Shown piece by piece: positions 33,712 to 42,264 of a stretch of 64,000 nt of DNA. Each line of letters starts with the position of its first letter. Within the stretch, counting starts at the first letter, position 1. The stretch is from assembly GCA_964384945.1 (NCBI GenBank), contig CAYLMK010000010.1, positions 147,554 through 211,553 of the forward strand, given 5' to 3'. The position numbers and the translations under genes were made by a program. The notes beneath the pieces were generated by a model. The model did not search any database. It saw nothing but the letters and a program-made list of their open reading frames with translations, and was not told where the DNA came from. This DNA comes from S015-6 sp964384945. Lineage in GTDB: Bacteria; Desulfobacterota; DSWW01.

Positions 33712-36318
33712 ATGCAGTTCGACCGGGATCGATTCTTCGATCGTATCATCGCCTCCCGAGGGGAACTTGTCCCTCCGGCGGCCGCCGTGCCCCGCCGCAA
33801 GGCGGCCGAAGAAGGGGGTTGCGGGGTGGTCGGGTTTGCGGCCAGCGTGCCGGTGCGGGGAAGGCACATCTTCGAGCCGTCGATTCAGATGCACAACCGG
33901 GGAAACGGCAAGGGCGGTGGGATCGCGGCAGCAGGGCTCATCCCGGCCCAACTCGGCGTCGACGAGGCGACCTTGCGCGACGACTACATTCTCCAGGTGG
34001 CTTTCCTCGACCCGGAGGCGGTCGCCGCGGTCGAAAGGGAGTGCATCGAGCCCGCCCTGCGGGTGGACCACAAGGCCCGGCTGGAGCCTGCGTGCAGCTG
34101 CGAGGATCTGGGACTCGAGACGAGGCCGCCGGACATCGTCCGCTACTTCGTGCGGGTCCGGGCCGACGCCCTCGGCGAATTCGCGCAGCGACACGGCCTC
34201 GTCGGGGCGCCCGAGCGTGCCATTGAAGACGAGTTCATTTACAGGAACAGCGTGAGGCTGAACGAGCGGTTCTACGCCTCCCTCGGGGAGAAACGGGCCT
34301 TTGTGCTCTCCCACGCCCGCAACTTAGTGATCTTCAAGATCGTCGGATACGCGGAGCAGGTGGTGCAGTACTACGGCCTTCAGGACATGGAGGCCAGGGT
34401 GTGGATCGCCCACCAGCGCTACCCGACCAAGGGGAGGGTCTGGCATCCTGCCGGGGCGCACCCGTTCATCGGGCTGAACGACGCCCTCGTGCACAACGGA
34501 GACTTCGCCAACTATTACAGCGTGAGCGAATATCTCCGGCAGCACAACATCGTGCCCCAGTTCCTCACGGACACCGAGGTTTCGGTGTTGCTGTTCGACC
34601 TGTGGTCCCGGATCTACGGCTATCCCCTGGAATACGTGATCGAGGCCCTGGCCCCGACGACCGAGCTGGACTTCGATCAGCTTCCGGAAGAGAAGAAGAA
34701 GCCCTACCGGGCCATCCAGGCCCTGCACATGCACGGCTCGCCCGACGGGCCCTGGTTCTTCATCATCGCCAGGAGCGATCCGGAGAACGACCGCTTCCAA
34801 TTGATGGGGATCACCGACACCTCGATGCTCAGGCCCCAGGTGTTCTCGATTCAGGAAGGGGAGGTCTCGATCGGGCTCATCGCATCGGAGAAGCAGGCCA
34901 TCGATGCGACCCTTCACTCCCTGGCCCGGGAGGACAGCAGGTTCCGGCTCGAAGCGGACCGCTACTGGAACGCCCGGGGCGGGAGCCACACGGACGGCGG
35001 GGCCTTCGTCTTCACGGTTCAGGGGACGAACGGTGCGTCCACCCTTACGTGCACGGACAAGTTCGGCAAGGTGATTCAGAGTCCGCCCGGCCAGTGGCGG
35101 GTCGATTGGACGAGCAAGCCCGTGGAACCGGACGAGGCGCGGTCCTTCGCGGACAAGATCCGAGGCGCCTCCGGGCCGGAGGAAGTATTCCGGGGGATCG
35201 GCCGGTCCTTCCCTGCCTGGAAGGCCGAGAACTTCCGCTGGCTGATCGACGAGGTCCGGGGGGCGGCGGGCCGGGGCGACGAAGGTCTTGCCTTCGCCCT
35301 GGAGTTCCTCACGCTGATGGTCGATCGCCGTTACGACTGCGGGGCCGTCAGGGCCAGCGTGGTCCGGCAGATGGCATGCCGGGCGATCGATGATCTTCTC
35401 GACGGCGTTGCGGCCGTAACGGACGGAGGCCCGAGCCGCTTTAAACGGATCGACTGGCAGACGCGTGAGGCGCTGCGGCCCCCCAGGGGCGGAGAGGCTG
35501 CACTCGTGGTGTTCGCCCCGGGGTTTCCCCCGGAAGGGGATGCCTGCGATGCGAGGCTGATCGTGGAGGCTTACGAGGCAGGCTGGAGACGGTTCGTGGT
35601 GTACGGCTTGAGGGGCCAGCGATTCCACGGGTGCGGACTGGGGCCCGAAACCGAAGGGGTTCGCCTGGACCTGTACGGAAGCTCGGGCGACTATGTGGGC
35701 TCGGGCATCGACGGGATGGAGATCCGGGTGCACGGCAACGGCCAGGATCAGCTCGGACAGATCATGAAGCGGGGCCGCCTCGTTGTTTTCGGGGACGTGG
35801 GGCAGACGTTTCTTTACGGGGCGAAAGGCGGGGAGGTCTACGTCATGGGCAACGCAGCGGGACGGCCCCTGATCAACGCGGTCGGCAAGCCGAGGGTGGT
35901 CATCAACGGGACGTGTCTCGACTTTCTCGCCGAGTCCTTCATGGCCGGCAACCCCCTGAACGGCGGGGGCTTCGCGGTGCTCAACGGCATGGCCTTCAAC
36001 GATCAGGGCGGTCCGGTGGAACAGCCTTCGCCCTACCCGGGCTCGAACCTCTTCTCCCTGGCCTCGGGGGGGGCCATTTACGTGCGGGACCCCCATCGGA
36101 AGGTGAGCCGGGACCAGCTCAACAACGGGGTGATCGTGGAGATGACCCGCGCCGACTGGACCCTCATTCTTCCCTACCTGCGGGAAAACGAGAGGCTTTT
36201 CGGCATCTCGATCGAGGAGGACCTTCTCAAGGTCGGCTCCGAGACCTGGCCGCCCGAGAAGGTCTACCGCAAGGTGCAGCCTGCGGGCAAAGAAATCGAT
36301 ACCGGGCTGGAAGAATAG
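33712..36318 (+). CDS. GltB-type class II glutaminase + GXGXG protein
   Basis: 868 aa from ATG 33712, with GAGAGGG upstream. The N-terminal class II glutamine amidotransferase domain runs to about residue 430. Its nucleophile would be Cys37 (EEGGCGVVGFA), preceded by a 36-residue propeptide like that of proteobacterial GltB. HQRYPT, GAHPF and the HNGD oxyanion motif are present. The C-terminal third (about 650-830) is the GltB GXGXG beta-helix (SSGDYVGSGIDGMEIRVHG, GNAAGRPL). The FMN synthase domain is absent and is supplied by separate genes on both sides. It should supply ammonia to the synthase subunit. Confidence 0.85.
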   Translation: MQFDRDRFFDRIIASRGELVPPAAAVPRRKAAEEGGCGVVGFAASVPVRGRHIFEPSIQMHNRGNGKGGGIAAAGLIPAQLGVDEATLRDDYILQVAFLDPEAVAAVERECIEPALRVDHKARLEPACSCEDLGLETRPPDIVRYFVRVRADALGEFAQRHGLVGAPERAIEDEFIYRNSVRLNERFYASLGEKRAFVLSHARNLVIFKIVGYAEQVVQYYGLQDMEARVWIAHQRYPTKGRVWHPAGAHPFIGLNDALVHNGDFANYYSVSEYLRQHNIVPQFLTDTEVSVLLFDLWSRIYGYPLEYVIEALAPTTELDFDQLPEEKKKPYRAIQALHMHGSPDGPWFFIIARSDPENDRFQLMGITDTSMLRPQVFSIQEGEVSIGLIASEKQAIDATLHSLAREDSRFRLEADRYWNARGGSHTDGGAFVFTVQGTNGASTLTCTDKFGKVIQSPPGQWRVDWTSKPVEPDEARSFADKIRGASGPEEVFRGIGRSFPAWKAENFRWLIDEVRGAAGRGDEGLAFALEFLTLMVDRRYDCGAVRASVVRQMACRAIDDLLDGVAAVTDGGPSRFKRIDWQTREALRPPRGGEAALVVFAPGFPPEGDACDARLIVEAYEAGWRRFVVYGLRGQRFHGCGLGPETEGVRLDLYGSSGDYVGSGIDGMEIRVHGNGQDQLGQIMKRGRLVVFGDVGQTFLYGAKGGEVYVMGNAAGRPLINAVGKPRVVINGTCLDFLAESFMAGNPLNGGGFAVLNGMAFNDQGGPVEQPSPYPGSNLFSLASGGAIYVRDPHRKVSRDQLNNGVIVEMTRADWTLILPYLRENERLFGISIEEDLLKVGSETWPPEKVYRKVQPAGKEIDTGLEE

Positions 36319-36338
36319 GGCCCGGCGCGGCAAAGGCT

Positions 36339-37649
36339 ATGGCAACCGTATCTGCGGGTATCCCGGAACTGGACCGCTTTCTCGGGGGCTTCCAGCCCGG
36401 GGACAACGTCGTGTGGGCCGCCGAGTCCGGGACCTTCGTGCCCAGCTTCATCAGCGCCTTTGTGCGGGAGGCGGCTCGAAATCCCGCCGCCGCGATCGTG
36501 TACGTAAACTCGAACTACGCGCCTCAGAGCATCCATCGCCGCTTCGCCGAGGCCGTCTCCCGGGCCCGTTTCGTTCACGTGGATGCCTTCACCTACGGCA
36601 AGGGAAAGGGGGACGAGCTTTTTCGCAGCCACTACGCAAGCGCCTCCCCTCCGGAAAACTTCGAGAGCCTGTGCGTGGAGAACCCTTCCGACCCCGCCGC
36701 GTTCGACCGCGCCGTCTCCTCGGTCGAGGAAAGGCACGGGGAGGGGGCGCGATACGTCTTCGACAGCCTCACCGGCCTGAGCGAGCTCTGGGGCGGCGAC
36801 CGGGACGTGCAGAGATTCTTCACGCGCCATTGCCCGAAGCTCTACGAGCTTCAGGCGGTTGCCTACTGGGCACTGGAGAAGGAGGCCCACCCGGGCTCGT
36901 TTCTCGCCAACCTGACCCATATCACGCAAGTCGTGATCCATCTCCGGAACACGGAGGAGGATTATTTCGAGATGAAGTTTCAGAAGGCCGAGGATCGGCC
37001 TTCGCGTGTTCTGCACGACGCGCTGCGTTACCGGGTTGCGGAAGAGTCGATTGAGTTTCTCCAGAGGGTTCCCGGGCGAGAGCTTCGCATCGGGGACCGG
37101 GTCCGCCGGCAGCGCGCCGCCAAGGCCCTGTCCCAGGCAGAGCTGGCACGCATGCTGAATGTGACGCCGAGCGCCCTGTGCCAGATCGAGAGCAATCAGG
37201 TGCATCCCTCCCTGCCGTTGCTCATGGATCTCTCCCATGCCCTCGACTGCTCGCTGGACGACCTTCTGGGACAGGGTTCGCCGGGGCGCGGGAGCCGGAA
37301 GGGGTGGCTCGTACACAAAAAGAAGGACCAGAGACCGGCAAAGGCCGGAAGGGGGCCGGTCCGGGCCCGGGTCGAGATCCAGCCCCTGCTTCCGGCCGAG
37401 GGCGGGGCCGGCGGCCGGATGGCGCCCTACCTGTTGCGGTTGGGCGCAGGCGCCGGAGACACGAGGCCCTTTTTCGACCACAAGGGCCCTGAATTCGGCT
37501 GGATCCTGAGCGGTCTCCTCAGGATCGTCGTCGGTGAGGAGGAGATCTTGCTTCGGAAAGGGGACAGCATCTGCCTGGAGGAGAGGACCCTGAGCCGATG
37601 GCGCAGCGAGGGCACAGGCAGGGTCGAGCTGATCTGGGTCCTGGGTTGA
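36339..37649 (+). CDS. KaiC-like (P-loop-less) / XRE HTH / cupin regulator
   Basis: 436 aa from ATG 36339. Residues 1-230 follow the KaiC/RadA-type RecA fold (IPELDRFLGG at the start, and a Walker B-like RYVFDSLTGLSEL), but the Walker A region reads WAAESGTFVP (26-35), so ATP binding is probably lost. Residues about 240-300 form a Cro/XRE helix-turn-helix (LSQAELARMLNVTPSALCQIES). Residues about 355-436 are a cupin domain (GPEFGWILSGLLRIVVGEEE). The layout suggests a ligand-sensing DNA-binding regulator. It begins 20 bases after the GltB-like gene and is probably co-transcribed. Confidence 0.8.
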   Translation: MATVSAGIPELDRFLGGFQPGDNVVWAAESGTFVPSFISAFVREAARNPAAAIVYVNSNYAPQSIHRRFAEAVSRARFVHVDAFTYGKGKGDELFRSHYASASPPENFESLCVENPSDPAAFDRAVSSVEERHGEGARYVFDSLTGLSELWGGDRDVQRFFTRHCPKLYELQAVAYWALEKEAHPGSFLANLTHITQVVIHLRNTEEDYFEMKFQKAEDRPSRVLHDALRYRVAEESIEFLQRVPGRELRIGDRVRRQRAAKALSQAELARMLNVTPSALCQIESNQVHPSLPLLMDLSHALDCSLDDLLGQGSPGRGSRKGWLVHKKKDQRPAKAGRGPVRARVEIQPLLPAEGGAGGRMAPYLLRLGAGAGDTRPFFDHKGPEFGWILSGLLRIVVGEEEILLRKGDSICLEERTLSRWRSEGTGRVELIWVLG

Positions 37650-37656
37650 TCGGAGC

Positions 37657-37685
37657 TTGACAAAACAGATTCCGCAAGGTATCTG
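37657..37685 (+). promoter_or_regulatory. putative promoter before the second leader
   Basis: A perfect TTGACA (37657-37662), a 17-base spacer and a weak -10 TATCTG (37680-37685) start 8 bases after the regulator's stop codon. It would produce a leader of about 255 bases for the downstream FMN protein gene. Confidence 0.5.
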
Positions 37686-37711
37686 TGGTCGCAGCAAGCA
37701 ATGTACGAGCT

Positions 37712-37754
37712 GGGGCACAAAGGCGTGCTCCTCGCAGCAGGGGATTTCCCCTGC
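37712..37754 (+). promoter_or_regulatory. ANTAR-like hexaloop hairpin and adjacent hairpin
   Basis: Hairpin 1 (37712-37731): GGGGCAC/GTGCTCC with hexaloop AAAGGC, which has A in position 1 and G in position 4 as in ANTAR-binding RNA hairpins. Hairpin 2 (37737-37754): GCAGGGG/CCCCTGC with loop ATTT (or a six-base loop GATTTC if the last pair opens). They are followed by a terminator. This is the better ANTAR match of the two leaders, although hairpin 2 lacks the A/G loop bases. Confidence 0.5.
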
Positions 37755-37780
37755 CGAATGGCCGTATTCGAAGAGACAAA

Positions 37781-37815
37781 GGTGTCTGCCGAGACGGGGC
37801 GGACACCTTTTTTTT
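37781..37815 (+). terminator. intrinsic terminator 1 of a tandem pair
   Basis: A 10-bp stem GGTGTCTGCC/GGCGGACACC (one G.U pair) with loop GAGACGG is followed by eight T (37808-37815). Confidence 0.9.
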
Positions 37816-37845
37816 GTGCCTTGTTCCGAAGGCGCGTTTTTTTTT
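37816..37845 (+). terminator. intrinsic terminator 2 of a tandem pair
   Basis: A 7-bp stem GTGCCTT/AAGGCGC (one G.U pair) with loop GTTCCG is followed by a G and nine T (37837-37845). It begins immediately after the T-run of the first terminator. Together they give two-step termination about 100 bases before the next start codon. Confidence 0.82.
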
Positions 37846-37946
37846 GCTTCCCGTGTTTAGGAGGCCTTAAACCCATAGGGCATCCTGCTTGTTTCGCTTA
37901 ATGGTCGCGCGAAGCCGGGGATGCCGAACCCGAAGGGAGGAGTCGC

Positions 37947-39530
37947 ATGAATCTGCACAGGCCGAACGCCAACGAAGCCATCATGACCGCCAACCGATCC
38001 CGCAGCGTGGCCCCGCAGTCGGGCATCTGCACCCGGTGCATCGACGGGTGCAGGGGCAACTGCGACATGTTCAACGCCACCTTCCGCGGCAGGGAGCTCC
38101 TTTATCCCGGGCCTTACGGTGAAGTGACCTCGGGGGCGGACAAGGACTATCCGGTGGATTACTCTCACCTGAACATCATGGGGTATGCCCTCGGCGCGGA
38201 AGGAACGCAGGCGGATCCGGACCATGCCACGTTTCCGACGGTCAGCACGGAGACCGAGTACGGCGTGCAGCACAAGGTCAGGATGAAGGTCCCGATCTTC
38301 ACGGGCGCCCTCGGGAGCACGGACATCGCCAGGAAGAACTGGGAGCACTTCGCGGTCGGGGCGGCCATCTCCGGGATCAGTCTCGTTTGCGGCGAGAACG
38401 TCTGCGGTATCGATCCGGAGCTCCGTCTGGACGGCAAGGGAAAGATCATCGAGGCCCCGAACATGCGCTCCCGCGTCGAGCAGTACCGGCGCTTTCACGG
38501 CGGCTACGGCGACATCCTGGTTCAGATGAACGTGGAGGATACGAAATTCGGGGTCGCCGAGTACGTGGTCGGCAAGTTGGGAGTGGAGTGCGTGGAGTTG
38601 AAGTGGGGGCAGGGGGCCAAGTGCATCGGCGGCGAGATCAAGGTGAACAGCCTGGAAAGGGCCATCGAGCTGAAGAAGCGGGGCTACATCGTCACGCCCG
38701 ACCCGGAAAACCCGGCCATGCAGGCGGCCTTCCGGGACGGGGCCATCAAGCAGTTCGAGCGCCATTCCCGCCTCGGCTTCGTGGACCAGGAGGGCTTCAT
38801 GAAGGAGGTGGAGCGGCTTCGCGGCCTGGGCGCCAAGCGCGTGACCCTGAAGACAGGCGCCTACCCGATGCGGGAGCTGGCCATGGCGATCAAATGGTCC
38901 TCGGCCGCGAAGATCGACCTGCTGACGATCGACGGCGCCCCGGGCGGAACGGGCATGAGCCCCTGGCGCATGATGTGCGAGTGGGGCATTCCGTCCATCT
39001 ACCTGCATGCCATGGCGGTCCAGCTGTCGGACAGGCTGGCCAAGAGAGGGGAGTGGGTGCCGGACCTCGCCTTTGCGGGCGGCTTTTCCTCCGAGGATCA
39101 CGTCTTCAAGTGCCTCGCCCTGGGAGCCCCGTACGTGAAGGCCGTCTGCATGGGAAGGGCCCTCATGATTCCCGGCATGGTCGGCAAGAACATCGAGACC
39201 TGGCTCAAGGGCGGGGACGGCGGCCTGCCCAAGACGGTCTCCAAGTACGGGACCACGAAAGAGGAGATCTTCGTCTGCTTCGAGGAGATCAAGGCGAAGT
39301 ACGGCTCGGATGCCGACACCATGCCCCTCGGCGCGATCGGCATTTACAGCGCCACGGAGAAGATCCGCGTGGGCCTGCAGCAACTGATGGCCGGCGCCAG
39401 GAAGTGGAGGACGAACCTGATCGGCAGGTACGACCTTGCCTCCCTGACCGAAGAGTGCGCGAAGGTGACGGGCATCCCGTATATCATGGACGCCTACAAA
39501 GACGAAGCGCTGCGGATCATCGACGGCTGA
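37947..39530 (+). CDS. FMN-binding glutamate-synthase-family protein
   Basis: 527 aa from ATG 37947, with GGGAGG upstream. A glutamate synthase FMN barrel fills most of the protein: GALGSTDIARKNWEHFAVG, ELKWGQGAKCIGGEIKV, IDGAPGGTGMSP and AGGFSSEDHVFKCLALGA. A four-cysteine N-terminal motif (CTRCIDGCRGNC) probably binds an Fe-S cluster. No glutaminase or GXGXG domain is present. With the 999-aa and 868-aa proteins upstream it may complete a multi-subunit ferredoxin-dependent synthase, or be a paralog expressed separately from its own leader. Confidence 0.9.
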   Translation: MNLHRPNANEAIMTANRSRSVAPQSGICTRCIDGCRGNCDMFNATFRGRELLYPGPYGEVTSGADKDYPVDYSHLNIMGYALGAEGTQADPDHATFPTVSTETEYGVQHKVRMKVPIFTGALGSTDIARKNWEHFAVGAAISGISLVCGENVCGIDPELRLDGKGKIIEAPNMRSRVEQYRRFHGGYGDILVQMNVEDTKFGVAEYVVGKLGVECVELKWGQGAKCIGGEIKVNSLERAIELKKRGYIVTPDPENPAMQAAFRDGAIKQFERHSRLGFVDQEGFMKEVERLRGLGAKRVTLKTGAYPMRELAMAIKWSSAAKIDLLTIDGAPGGTGMSPWRMMCEWGIPSIYLHAMAVQLSDRLAKRGEWVPDLAFAGGFSSEDHVFKCLALGAPYVKAVCMGRALMIPGMVGKNIETWLKGGDGGLPKTVSKYGTTKEEIFVCFEEIKAKYGSDADTMPLGAIGIYSATEKIRVGLQQLMAGARKWRTNLIGRYDLASLTEECAKVTGIPYIMDAYKDEALRIIDG

Positions 39531-39693
39531 ACCCCGGCCGAGCGTGCCGATGAGCCAGGAGGAGGGCGCCCCGGGAAGAGGCGATCGCAGTCGCTTCGAT
39601 CGGGCCGCCTTCCTTCTTGGTTCGCCTCTGCCCCCATTCCTCAGGTATCTCTATCCCCGGACAGTCGAGGACTCCGGATCGTCCCGTAGCGCA

Positions 39694-39725
39694 GAAGTCG
39701 GGTCTTTTTTCTTGACCCGCACTTC
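39694..39725 (+). terminator. inverted repeat before the arylsulfatase gene
   Basis: GAAGTCGGGTC (39694-39704) pairs with GACCCGCACTTC (39714-39725) as an 11-bp stem with one bulged C; the T-rich loop is TTTTTTCTT. It could end transcription from the FMN gene, since CGGGTC followed by six T also pairs partly with GTCCCG at 39681-39686. It could also be an operator, because it overlaps the putative -35 hexamer of the sulfatase promoter. Confidence 0.5.
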
Positions 39726-39741
39726 CGCAGATTGTTATTCT
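39712..39741 (+). promoter_or_regulatory. putative promoter of the arylsulfatase gene
   Basis: TTGACC (39712-39717), an 18-base spacer and TATTCT (39736-39741) end 38 bases before the ATG. The -35 lies within the inverted repeat described at 39694-39725. Confidence 0.5.
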
Positions 39742-39779
39742 CCGGCCGCCTGAATGCGCCTTCCGAAAAGGAGAGAACG

Positions 39780-42227
39780 ATGGGACGATGCCCCGGTTTG
39801 AACCGCGGCCCGGATCGCCGGGCTTCGATCCGACTGGCCGCAGCGATGCTGATCCTCGGCAACATGCTGCCGACCTCCGCCGGTGCGCAGACCGTTCTGC
39901 CGCAGGCGGAGCGCCCGTTTGCCGGCATCGCCAATCGGACGCTGAAAGGCTCCAAGCCGGACTACCCGGAGCCTCCTCGCGCCCCCGCAGGCGCGCCCAA
40001 CATCCTGCTCGTCCTCATCGACGACACGGGATTCGGAAATCCGTCCACCTTCGGGGGCCCGATCCGGACGCCGACGCTCGACCGGCTTGCGGAGCAGGGG
40101 CTCCGTTACAACCGCTTCCACGTTGCCGCGCTCTGCTCCCCGACCCGTGCGGCGTTGCTCTCCGGCCGAAATCACCACGCCATGCACTTCGGCTGCATCG
40201 CCGAGGCCTACGGAGGCTGGCCGGGATACGACGCGCGCTGGCCAAGGGCCGCGGCGTCGGTCGCCGAAGTGCTGCGTCAGAACGGGTACAGCACAGCGGC
40301 CTTCGGGAAATGGCATCTCACGCCCGATGACCAGCAGGGCCCGGCCGGCCCGTTCGACCGCTGGCCCAACGCGCTCGGCTTTGACTATTTCTGGGGCTTC
40401 CACGGCGGCGAGGCCGGCCAGTACGACCCCCTCCTGGTGGAGAACAATAGAATCCTCGGTGTGCCATCGCAGAAGGGCTTCTATTTCCCGGACGCAATGG
40501 CCGACCGGGCCGTCGCCTGGGTCCGCGACCAGAAGGCACAGGCGCCGGACAAGCCCTTCTTCCTGTACTTCGCGCCCGGCGCGAGCCATGCGCCGCACCA
40601 CGTCCCCAAGGAGTGGAGCGACCGCTACCGGGGGAAGTTCGATGCCGGCTGGGACAGGTATCGTGAGGAGACCTTCGAGCGGCAGAAGAGGCTCGGCATC
40701 ATCCCGGCAGAGGCGAGGCTGACGCCTCGCCCCGATGCGCTGCCCGCCTGGGACTCGCTCCCGCCGGAGCAGAAAAAGCTCTATGCGCGCCAGATGGAGG
40801 TCTATGCAGGCTTTACGGAAAACGCCGACTACCAGGTCGGCCGCGTCGTCGATGCCATCGAGGACCTCGGGGTTGGCGACGACACGCTGGTCGTCTACAT
40901 CTTCGGCGACAACGGCGCCAGCATGGAGGGCACGGAGACGGGTTCGTTCAACGAGCTGACCACGCTCAACGGCATACCGTTGACCGCGGAGCAGCAACGC
41001 AAGGCGATCGAGGCATACGGCGGCCTGAAGGTCTGGGGCGAAAAGCGGACCCATCCCCACTACTCGGCCGCGTGGGCCTGGGCCGGCAACACCCCCTTCC
41101 AGTGGGGCAAACAGGTGGCCTCCCATCTCGGCGCTATCCGCTCTCCGATGGTGATCGCATGGCCGAAGCGCATCAAGGAGAAGCACGGTCTCCGCAGCCA
41201 GTTCCTCCACGTCACCGACGTCGCCCCCACCCTCCTGGAGGTTGCCGGCATCCCGGCGCCGGACCAAGTGAACGGCGCTGCGCAGATGCCGATGCACGGG
41301 GCGAGCTTCGCCAGCACGTTCGATGACCCGAAAGCGCCGGAACGCCATACCCGGCAGTACTTCGAGATGTTCGGCAATCGCGCCATGTATGAGAACGGGT
41401 GGCTGGCAAGCTGCCGCCTGCCGCGGAATCCCTGGAGGATCGACCTCGACACGCTGGCGAGGTTCGCGCCCGGGGTCTGGGATCCCGAGAAGGACCCCTG
41501 GGAACTCTACAACCTCGAGGAGGACTTCTCGCAGGCCGAGGACCTGGCGGCCCAGTATCCGCAGAAGCTGGAGGAGCTCAAGGCGCTCTTCTGGGCCGAG
41601 GCGGAGCAGTATCATGTCACACCTCTGCTGGGAGGCATGGCGCTGGCCTGGGGGATGCGACCGGCGGACGAGGGGCACACCGTTTTCAGGTACGTGCAGG
41701 GAACGGAGAACATCGCGTCCGGCATGATCCCGCATGTATACAATCGCTCCTACACCATCGACGCCGACCTAGACATCGAGCGCAACACCTGTCTGTTGGG
41801 GTGGTGCTTCGGAACCGACGGGGTGATCGTCGCCAACGGCAGCTTCCTCGGCGGCTTCTCCCTCTACGTGCAGGGAGGCAAGTTGCGACACACGTACAGC
41901 TTCCTGGGCTTGAAGCTTGATACCATCGTCGCATCCGATCCGCTGCCGACCGGAAAGGTGAACGTCCGGTATACGTTCACGGCCGACACGCCCGGCAAGA
42001 TGGCGACCGGAGGCACCGGCCGGCTCTTCGTCAACGGCGTGCAGGTGGCCGAGGCGCGCATCGAGCACACCGTGCCCCTGCGCTTCAGCGCGTACGCCGG
42101 AATGGACATCGGCCGTGACAACGGCCTGCCCGTCTCCCCGAACTACTATTATTACTGGAAGGCGCCGTTCCCGTTCGGCGGCAGGATCGAGAAGCTGGAA
42201 ATTACGCTGGAGCCGACCCCGGGTTGA
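39780..42227 (+). CDS. secreted arylsulfatase (Cys-type)
   Basis: 815 aa from ATG 39780, with AAAGGAGA upstream. An N-terminal signal peptide (about 1-37, ending near SAGAQ) directs export. The sulfatase domain has the metal-binding LVLIDDTGFG (about 77-86) and the formylglycine site CSPTR at Cys119, which must be oxidised by a formylglycine-generating enzyme not encoded here. The C-terminal ~200 residues form a beta-rich domain typical of large arylsulfatases. It probably releases sulfate from organic sulfate esters. Codon texture looks somewhat different from its neighbours and it stands alone, so horizontal acquisition is possible. Confidence 0.93.
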   Translation: MGRCPGLNRGPDRRASIRLAAAMLILGNMLPTSAGAQTVLPQAERPFAGIANRTLKGSKPDYPEPPRAPAGAPNILLVLIDDTGFGNPSTFGGPIRTPTLDRLAEQGLRYNRFHVAALCSPTRAALLSGRNHHAMHFGCIAEAYGGWPGYDARWPRAAASVAEVLRQNGYSTAAFGKWHLTPDDQQGPAGPFDRWPNALGFDYFWGFHGGEAGQYDPLLVENNRILGVPSQKGFYFPDAMADRAVAWVRDQKAQAPDKPFFLYFAPGASHAPHHVPKEWSDRYRGKFDAGWDRYREETFERQKRLGIIPAEARLTPRPDALPAWDSLPPEQKKLYARQMEVYAGFTENADYQVGRVVDAIEDLGVGDDTLVVYIFGDNGASMEGTETGSFNELTTLNGIPLTAEQQRKAIEAYGGLKVWGEKRTHPHYSAAWAWAGNTPFQWGKQVASHLGAIRSPMVIAWPKRIKEKHGLRSQFLHVTDVAPTLLEVAGIPAPDQVNGAAQMPMHGASFASTFDDPKAPERHTRQYFEMFGNRAMYENGWLASCRLPRNPWRIDLDTLARFAPGVWDPEKDPWELYNLEEDFSQAEDLAAQYPQKLEELKALFWAEAEQYHVTPLLGGMALAWGMRPADEGHTVFRYVQGTENIASGMIPHVYNRSYTIDADLDIERNTCLLGWCFGTDGVIVANGSFLGGFSLYVQGGKLRHTYSFLGLKLDTIVASDPLPTGKVNVRYTFTADTPGKMATGGTGRLFVNGVQVAEARIEHTVPLRFSAYAGMDIGRDNGLPVSPNYYYYWKAPFPFGGRIEKLEITLEPTPG

Positions 42228-42264
42228 GAAGCTCCGGTCTTTTCATGAGTGCCTCGGGGCACGA

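Noticed and set aside
42250..42263. GTGCC/GGCAC hairpin between the convergent sulfatase and diiron genes
   Set aside because: Only five base pairs and no T-run on either strand, so it was not called a terminator.
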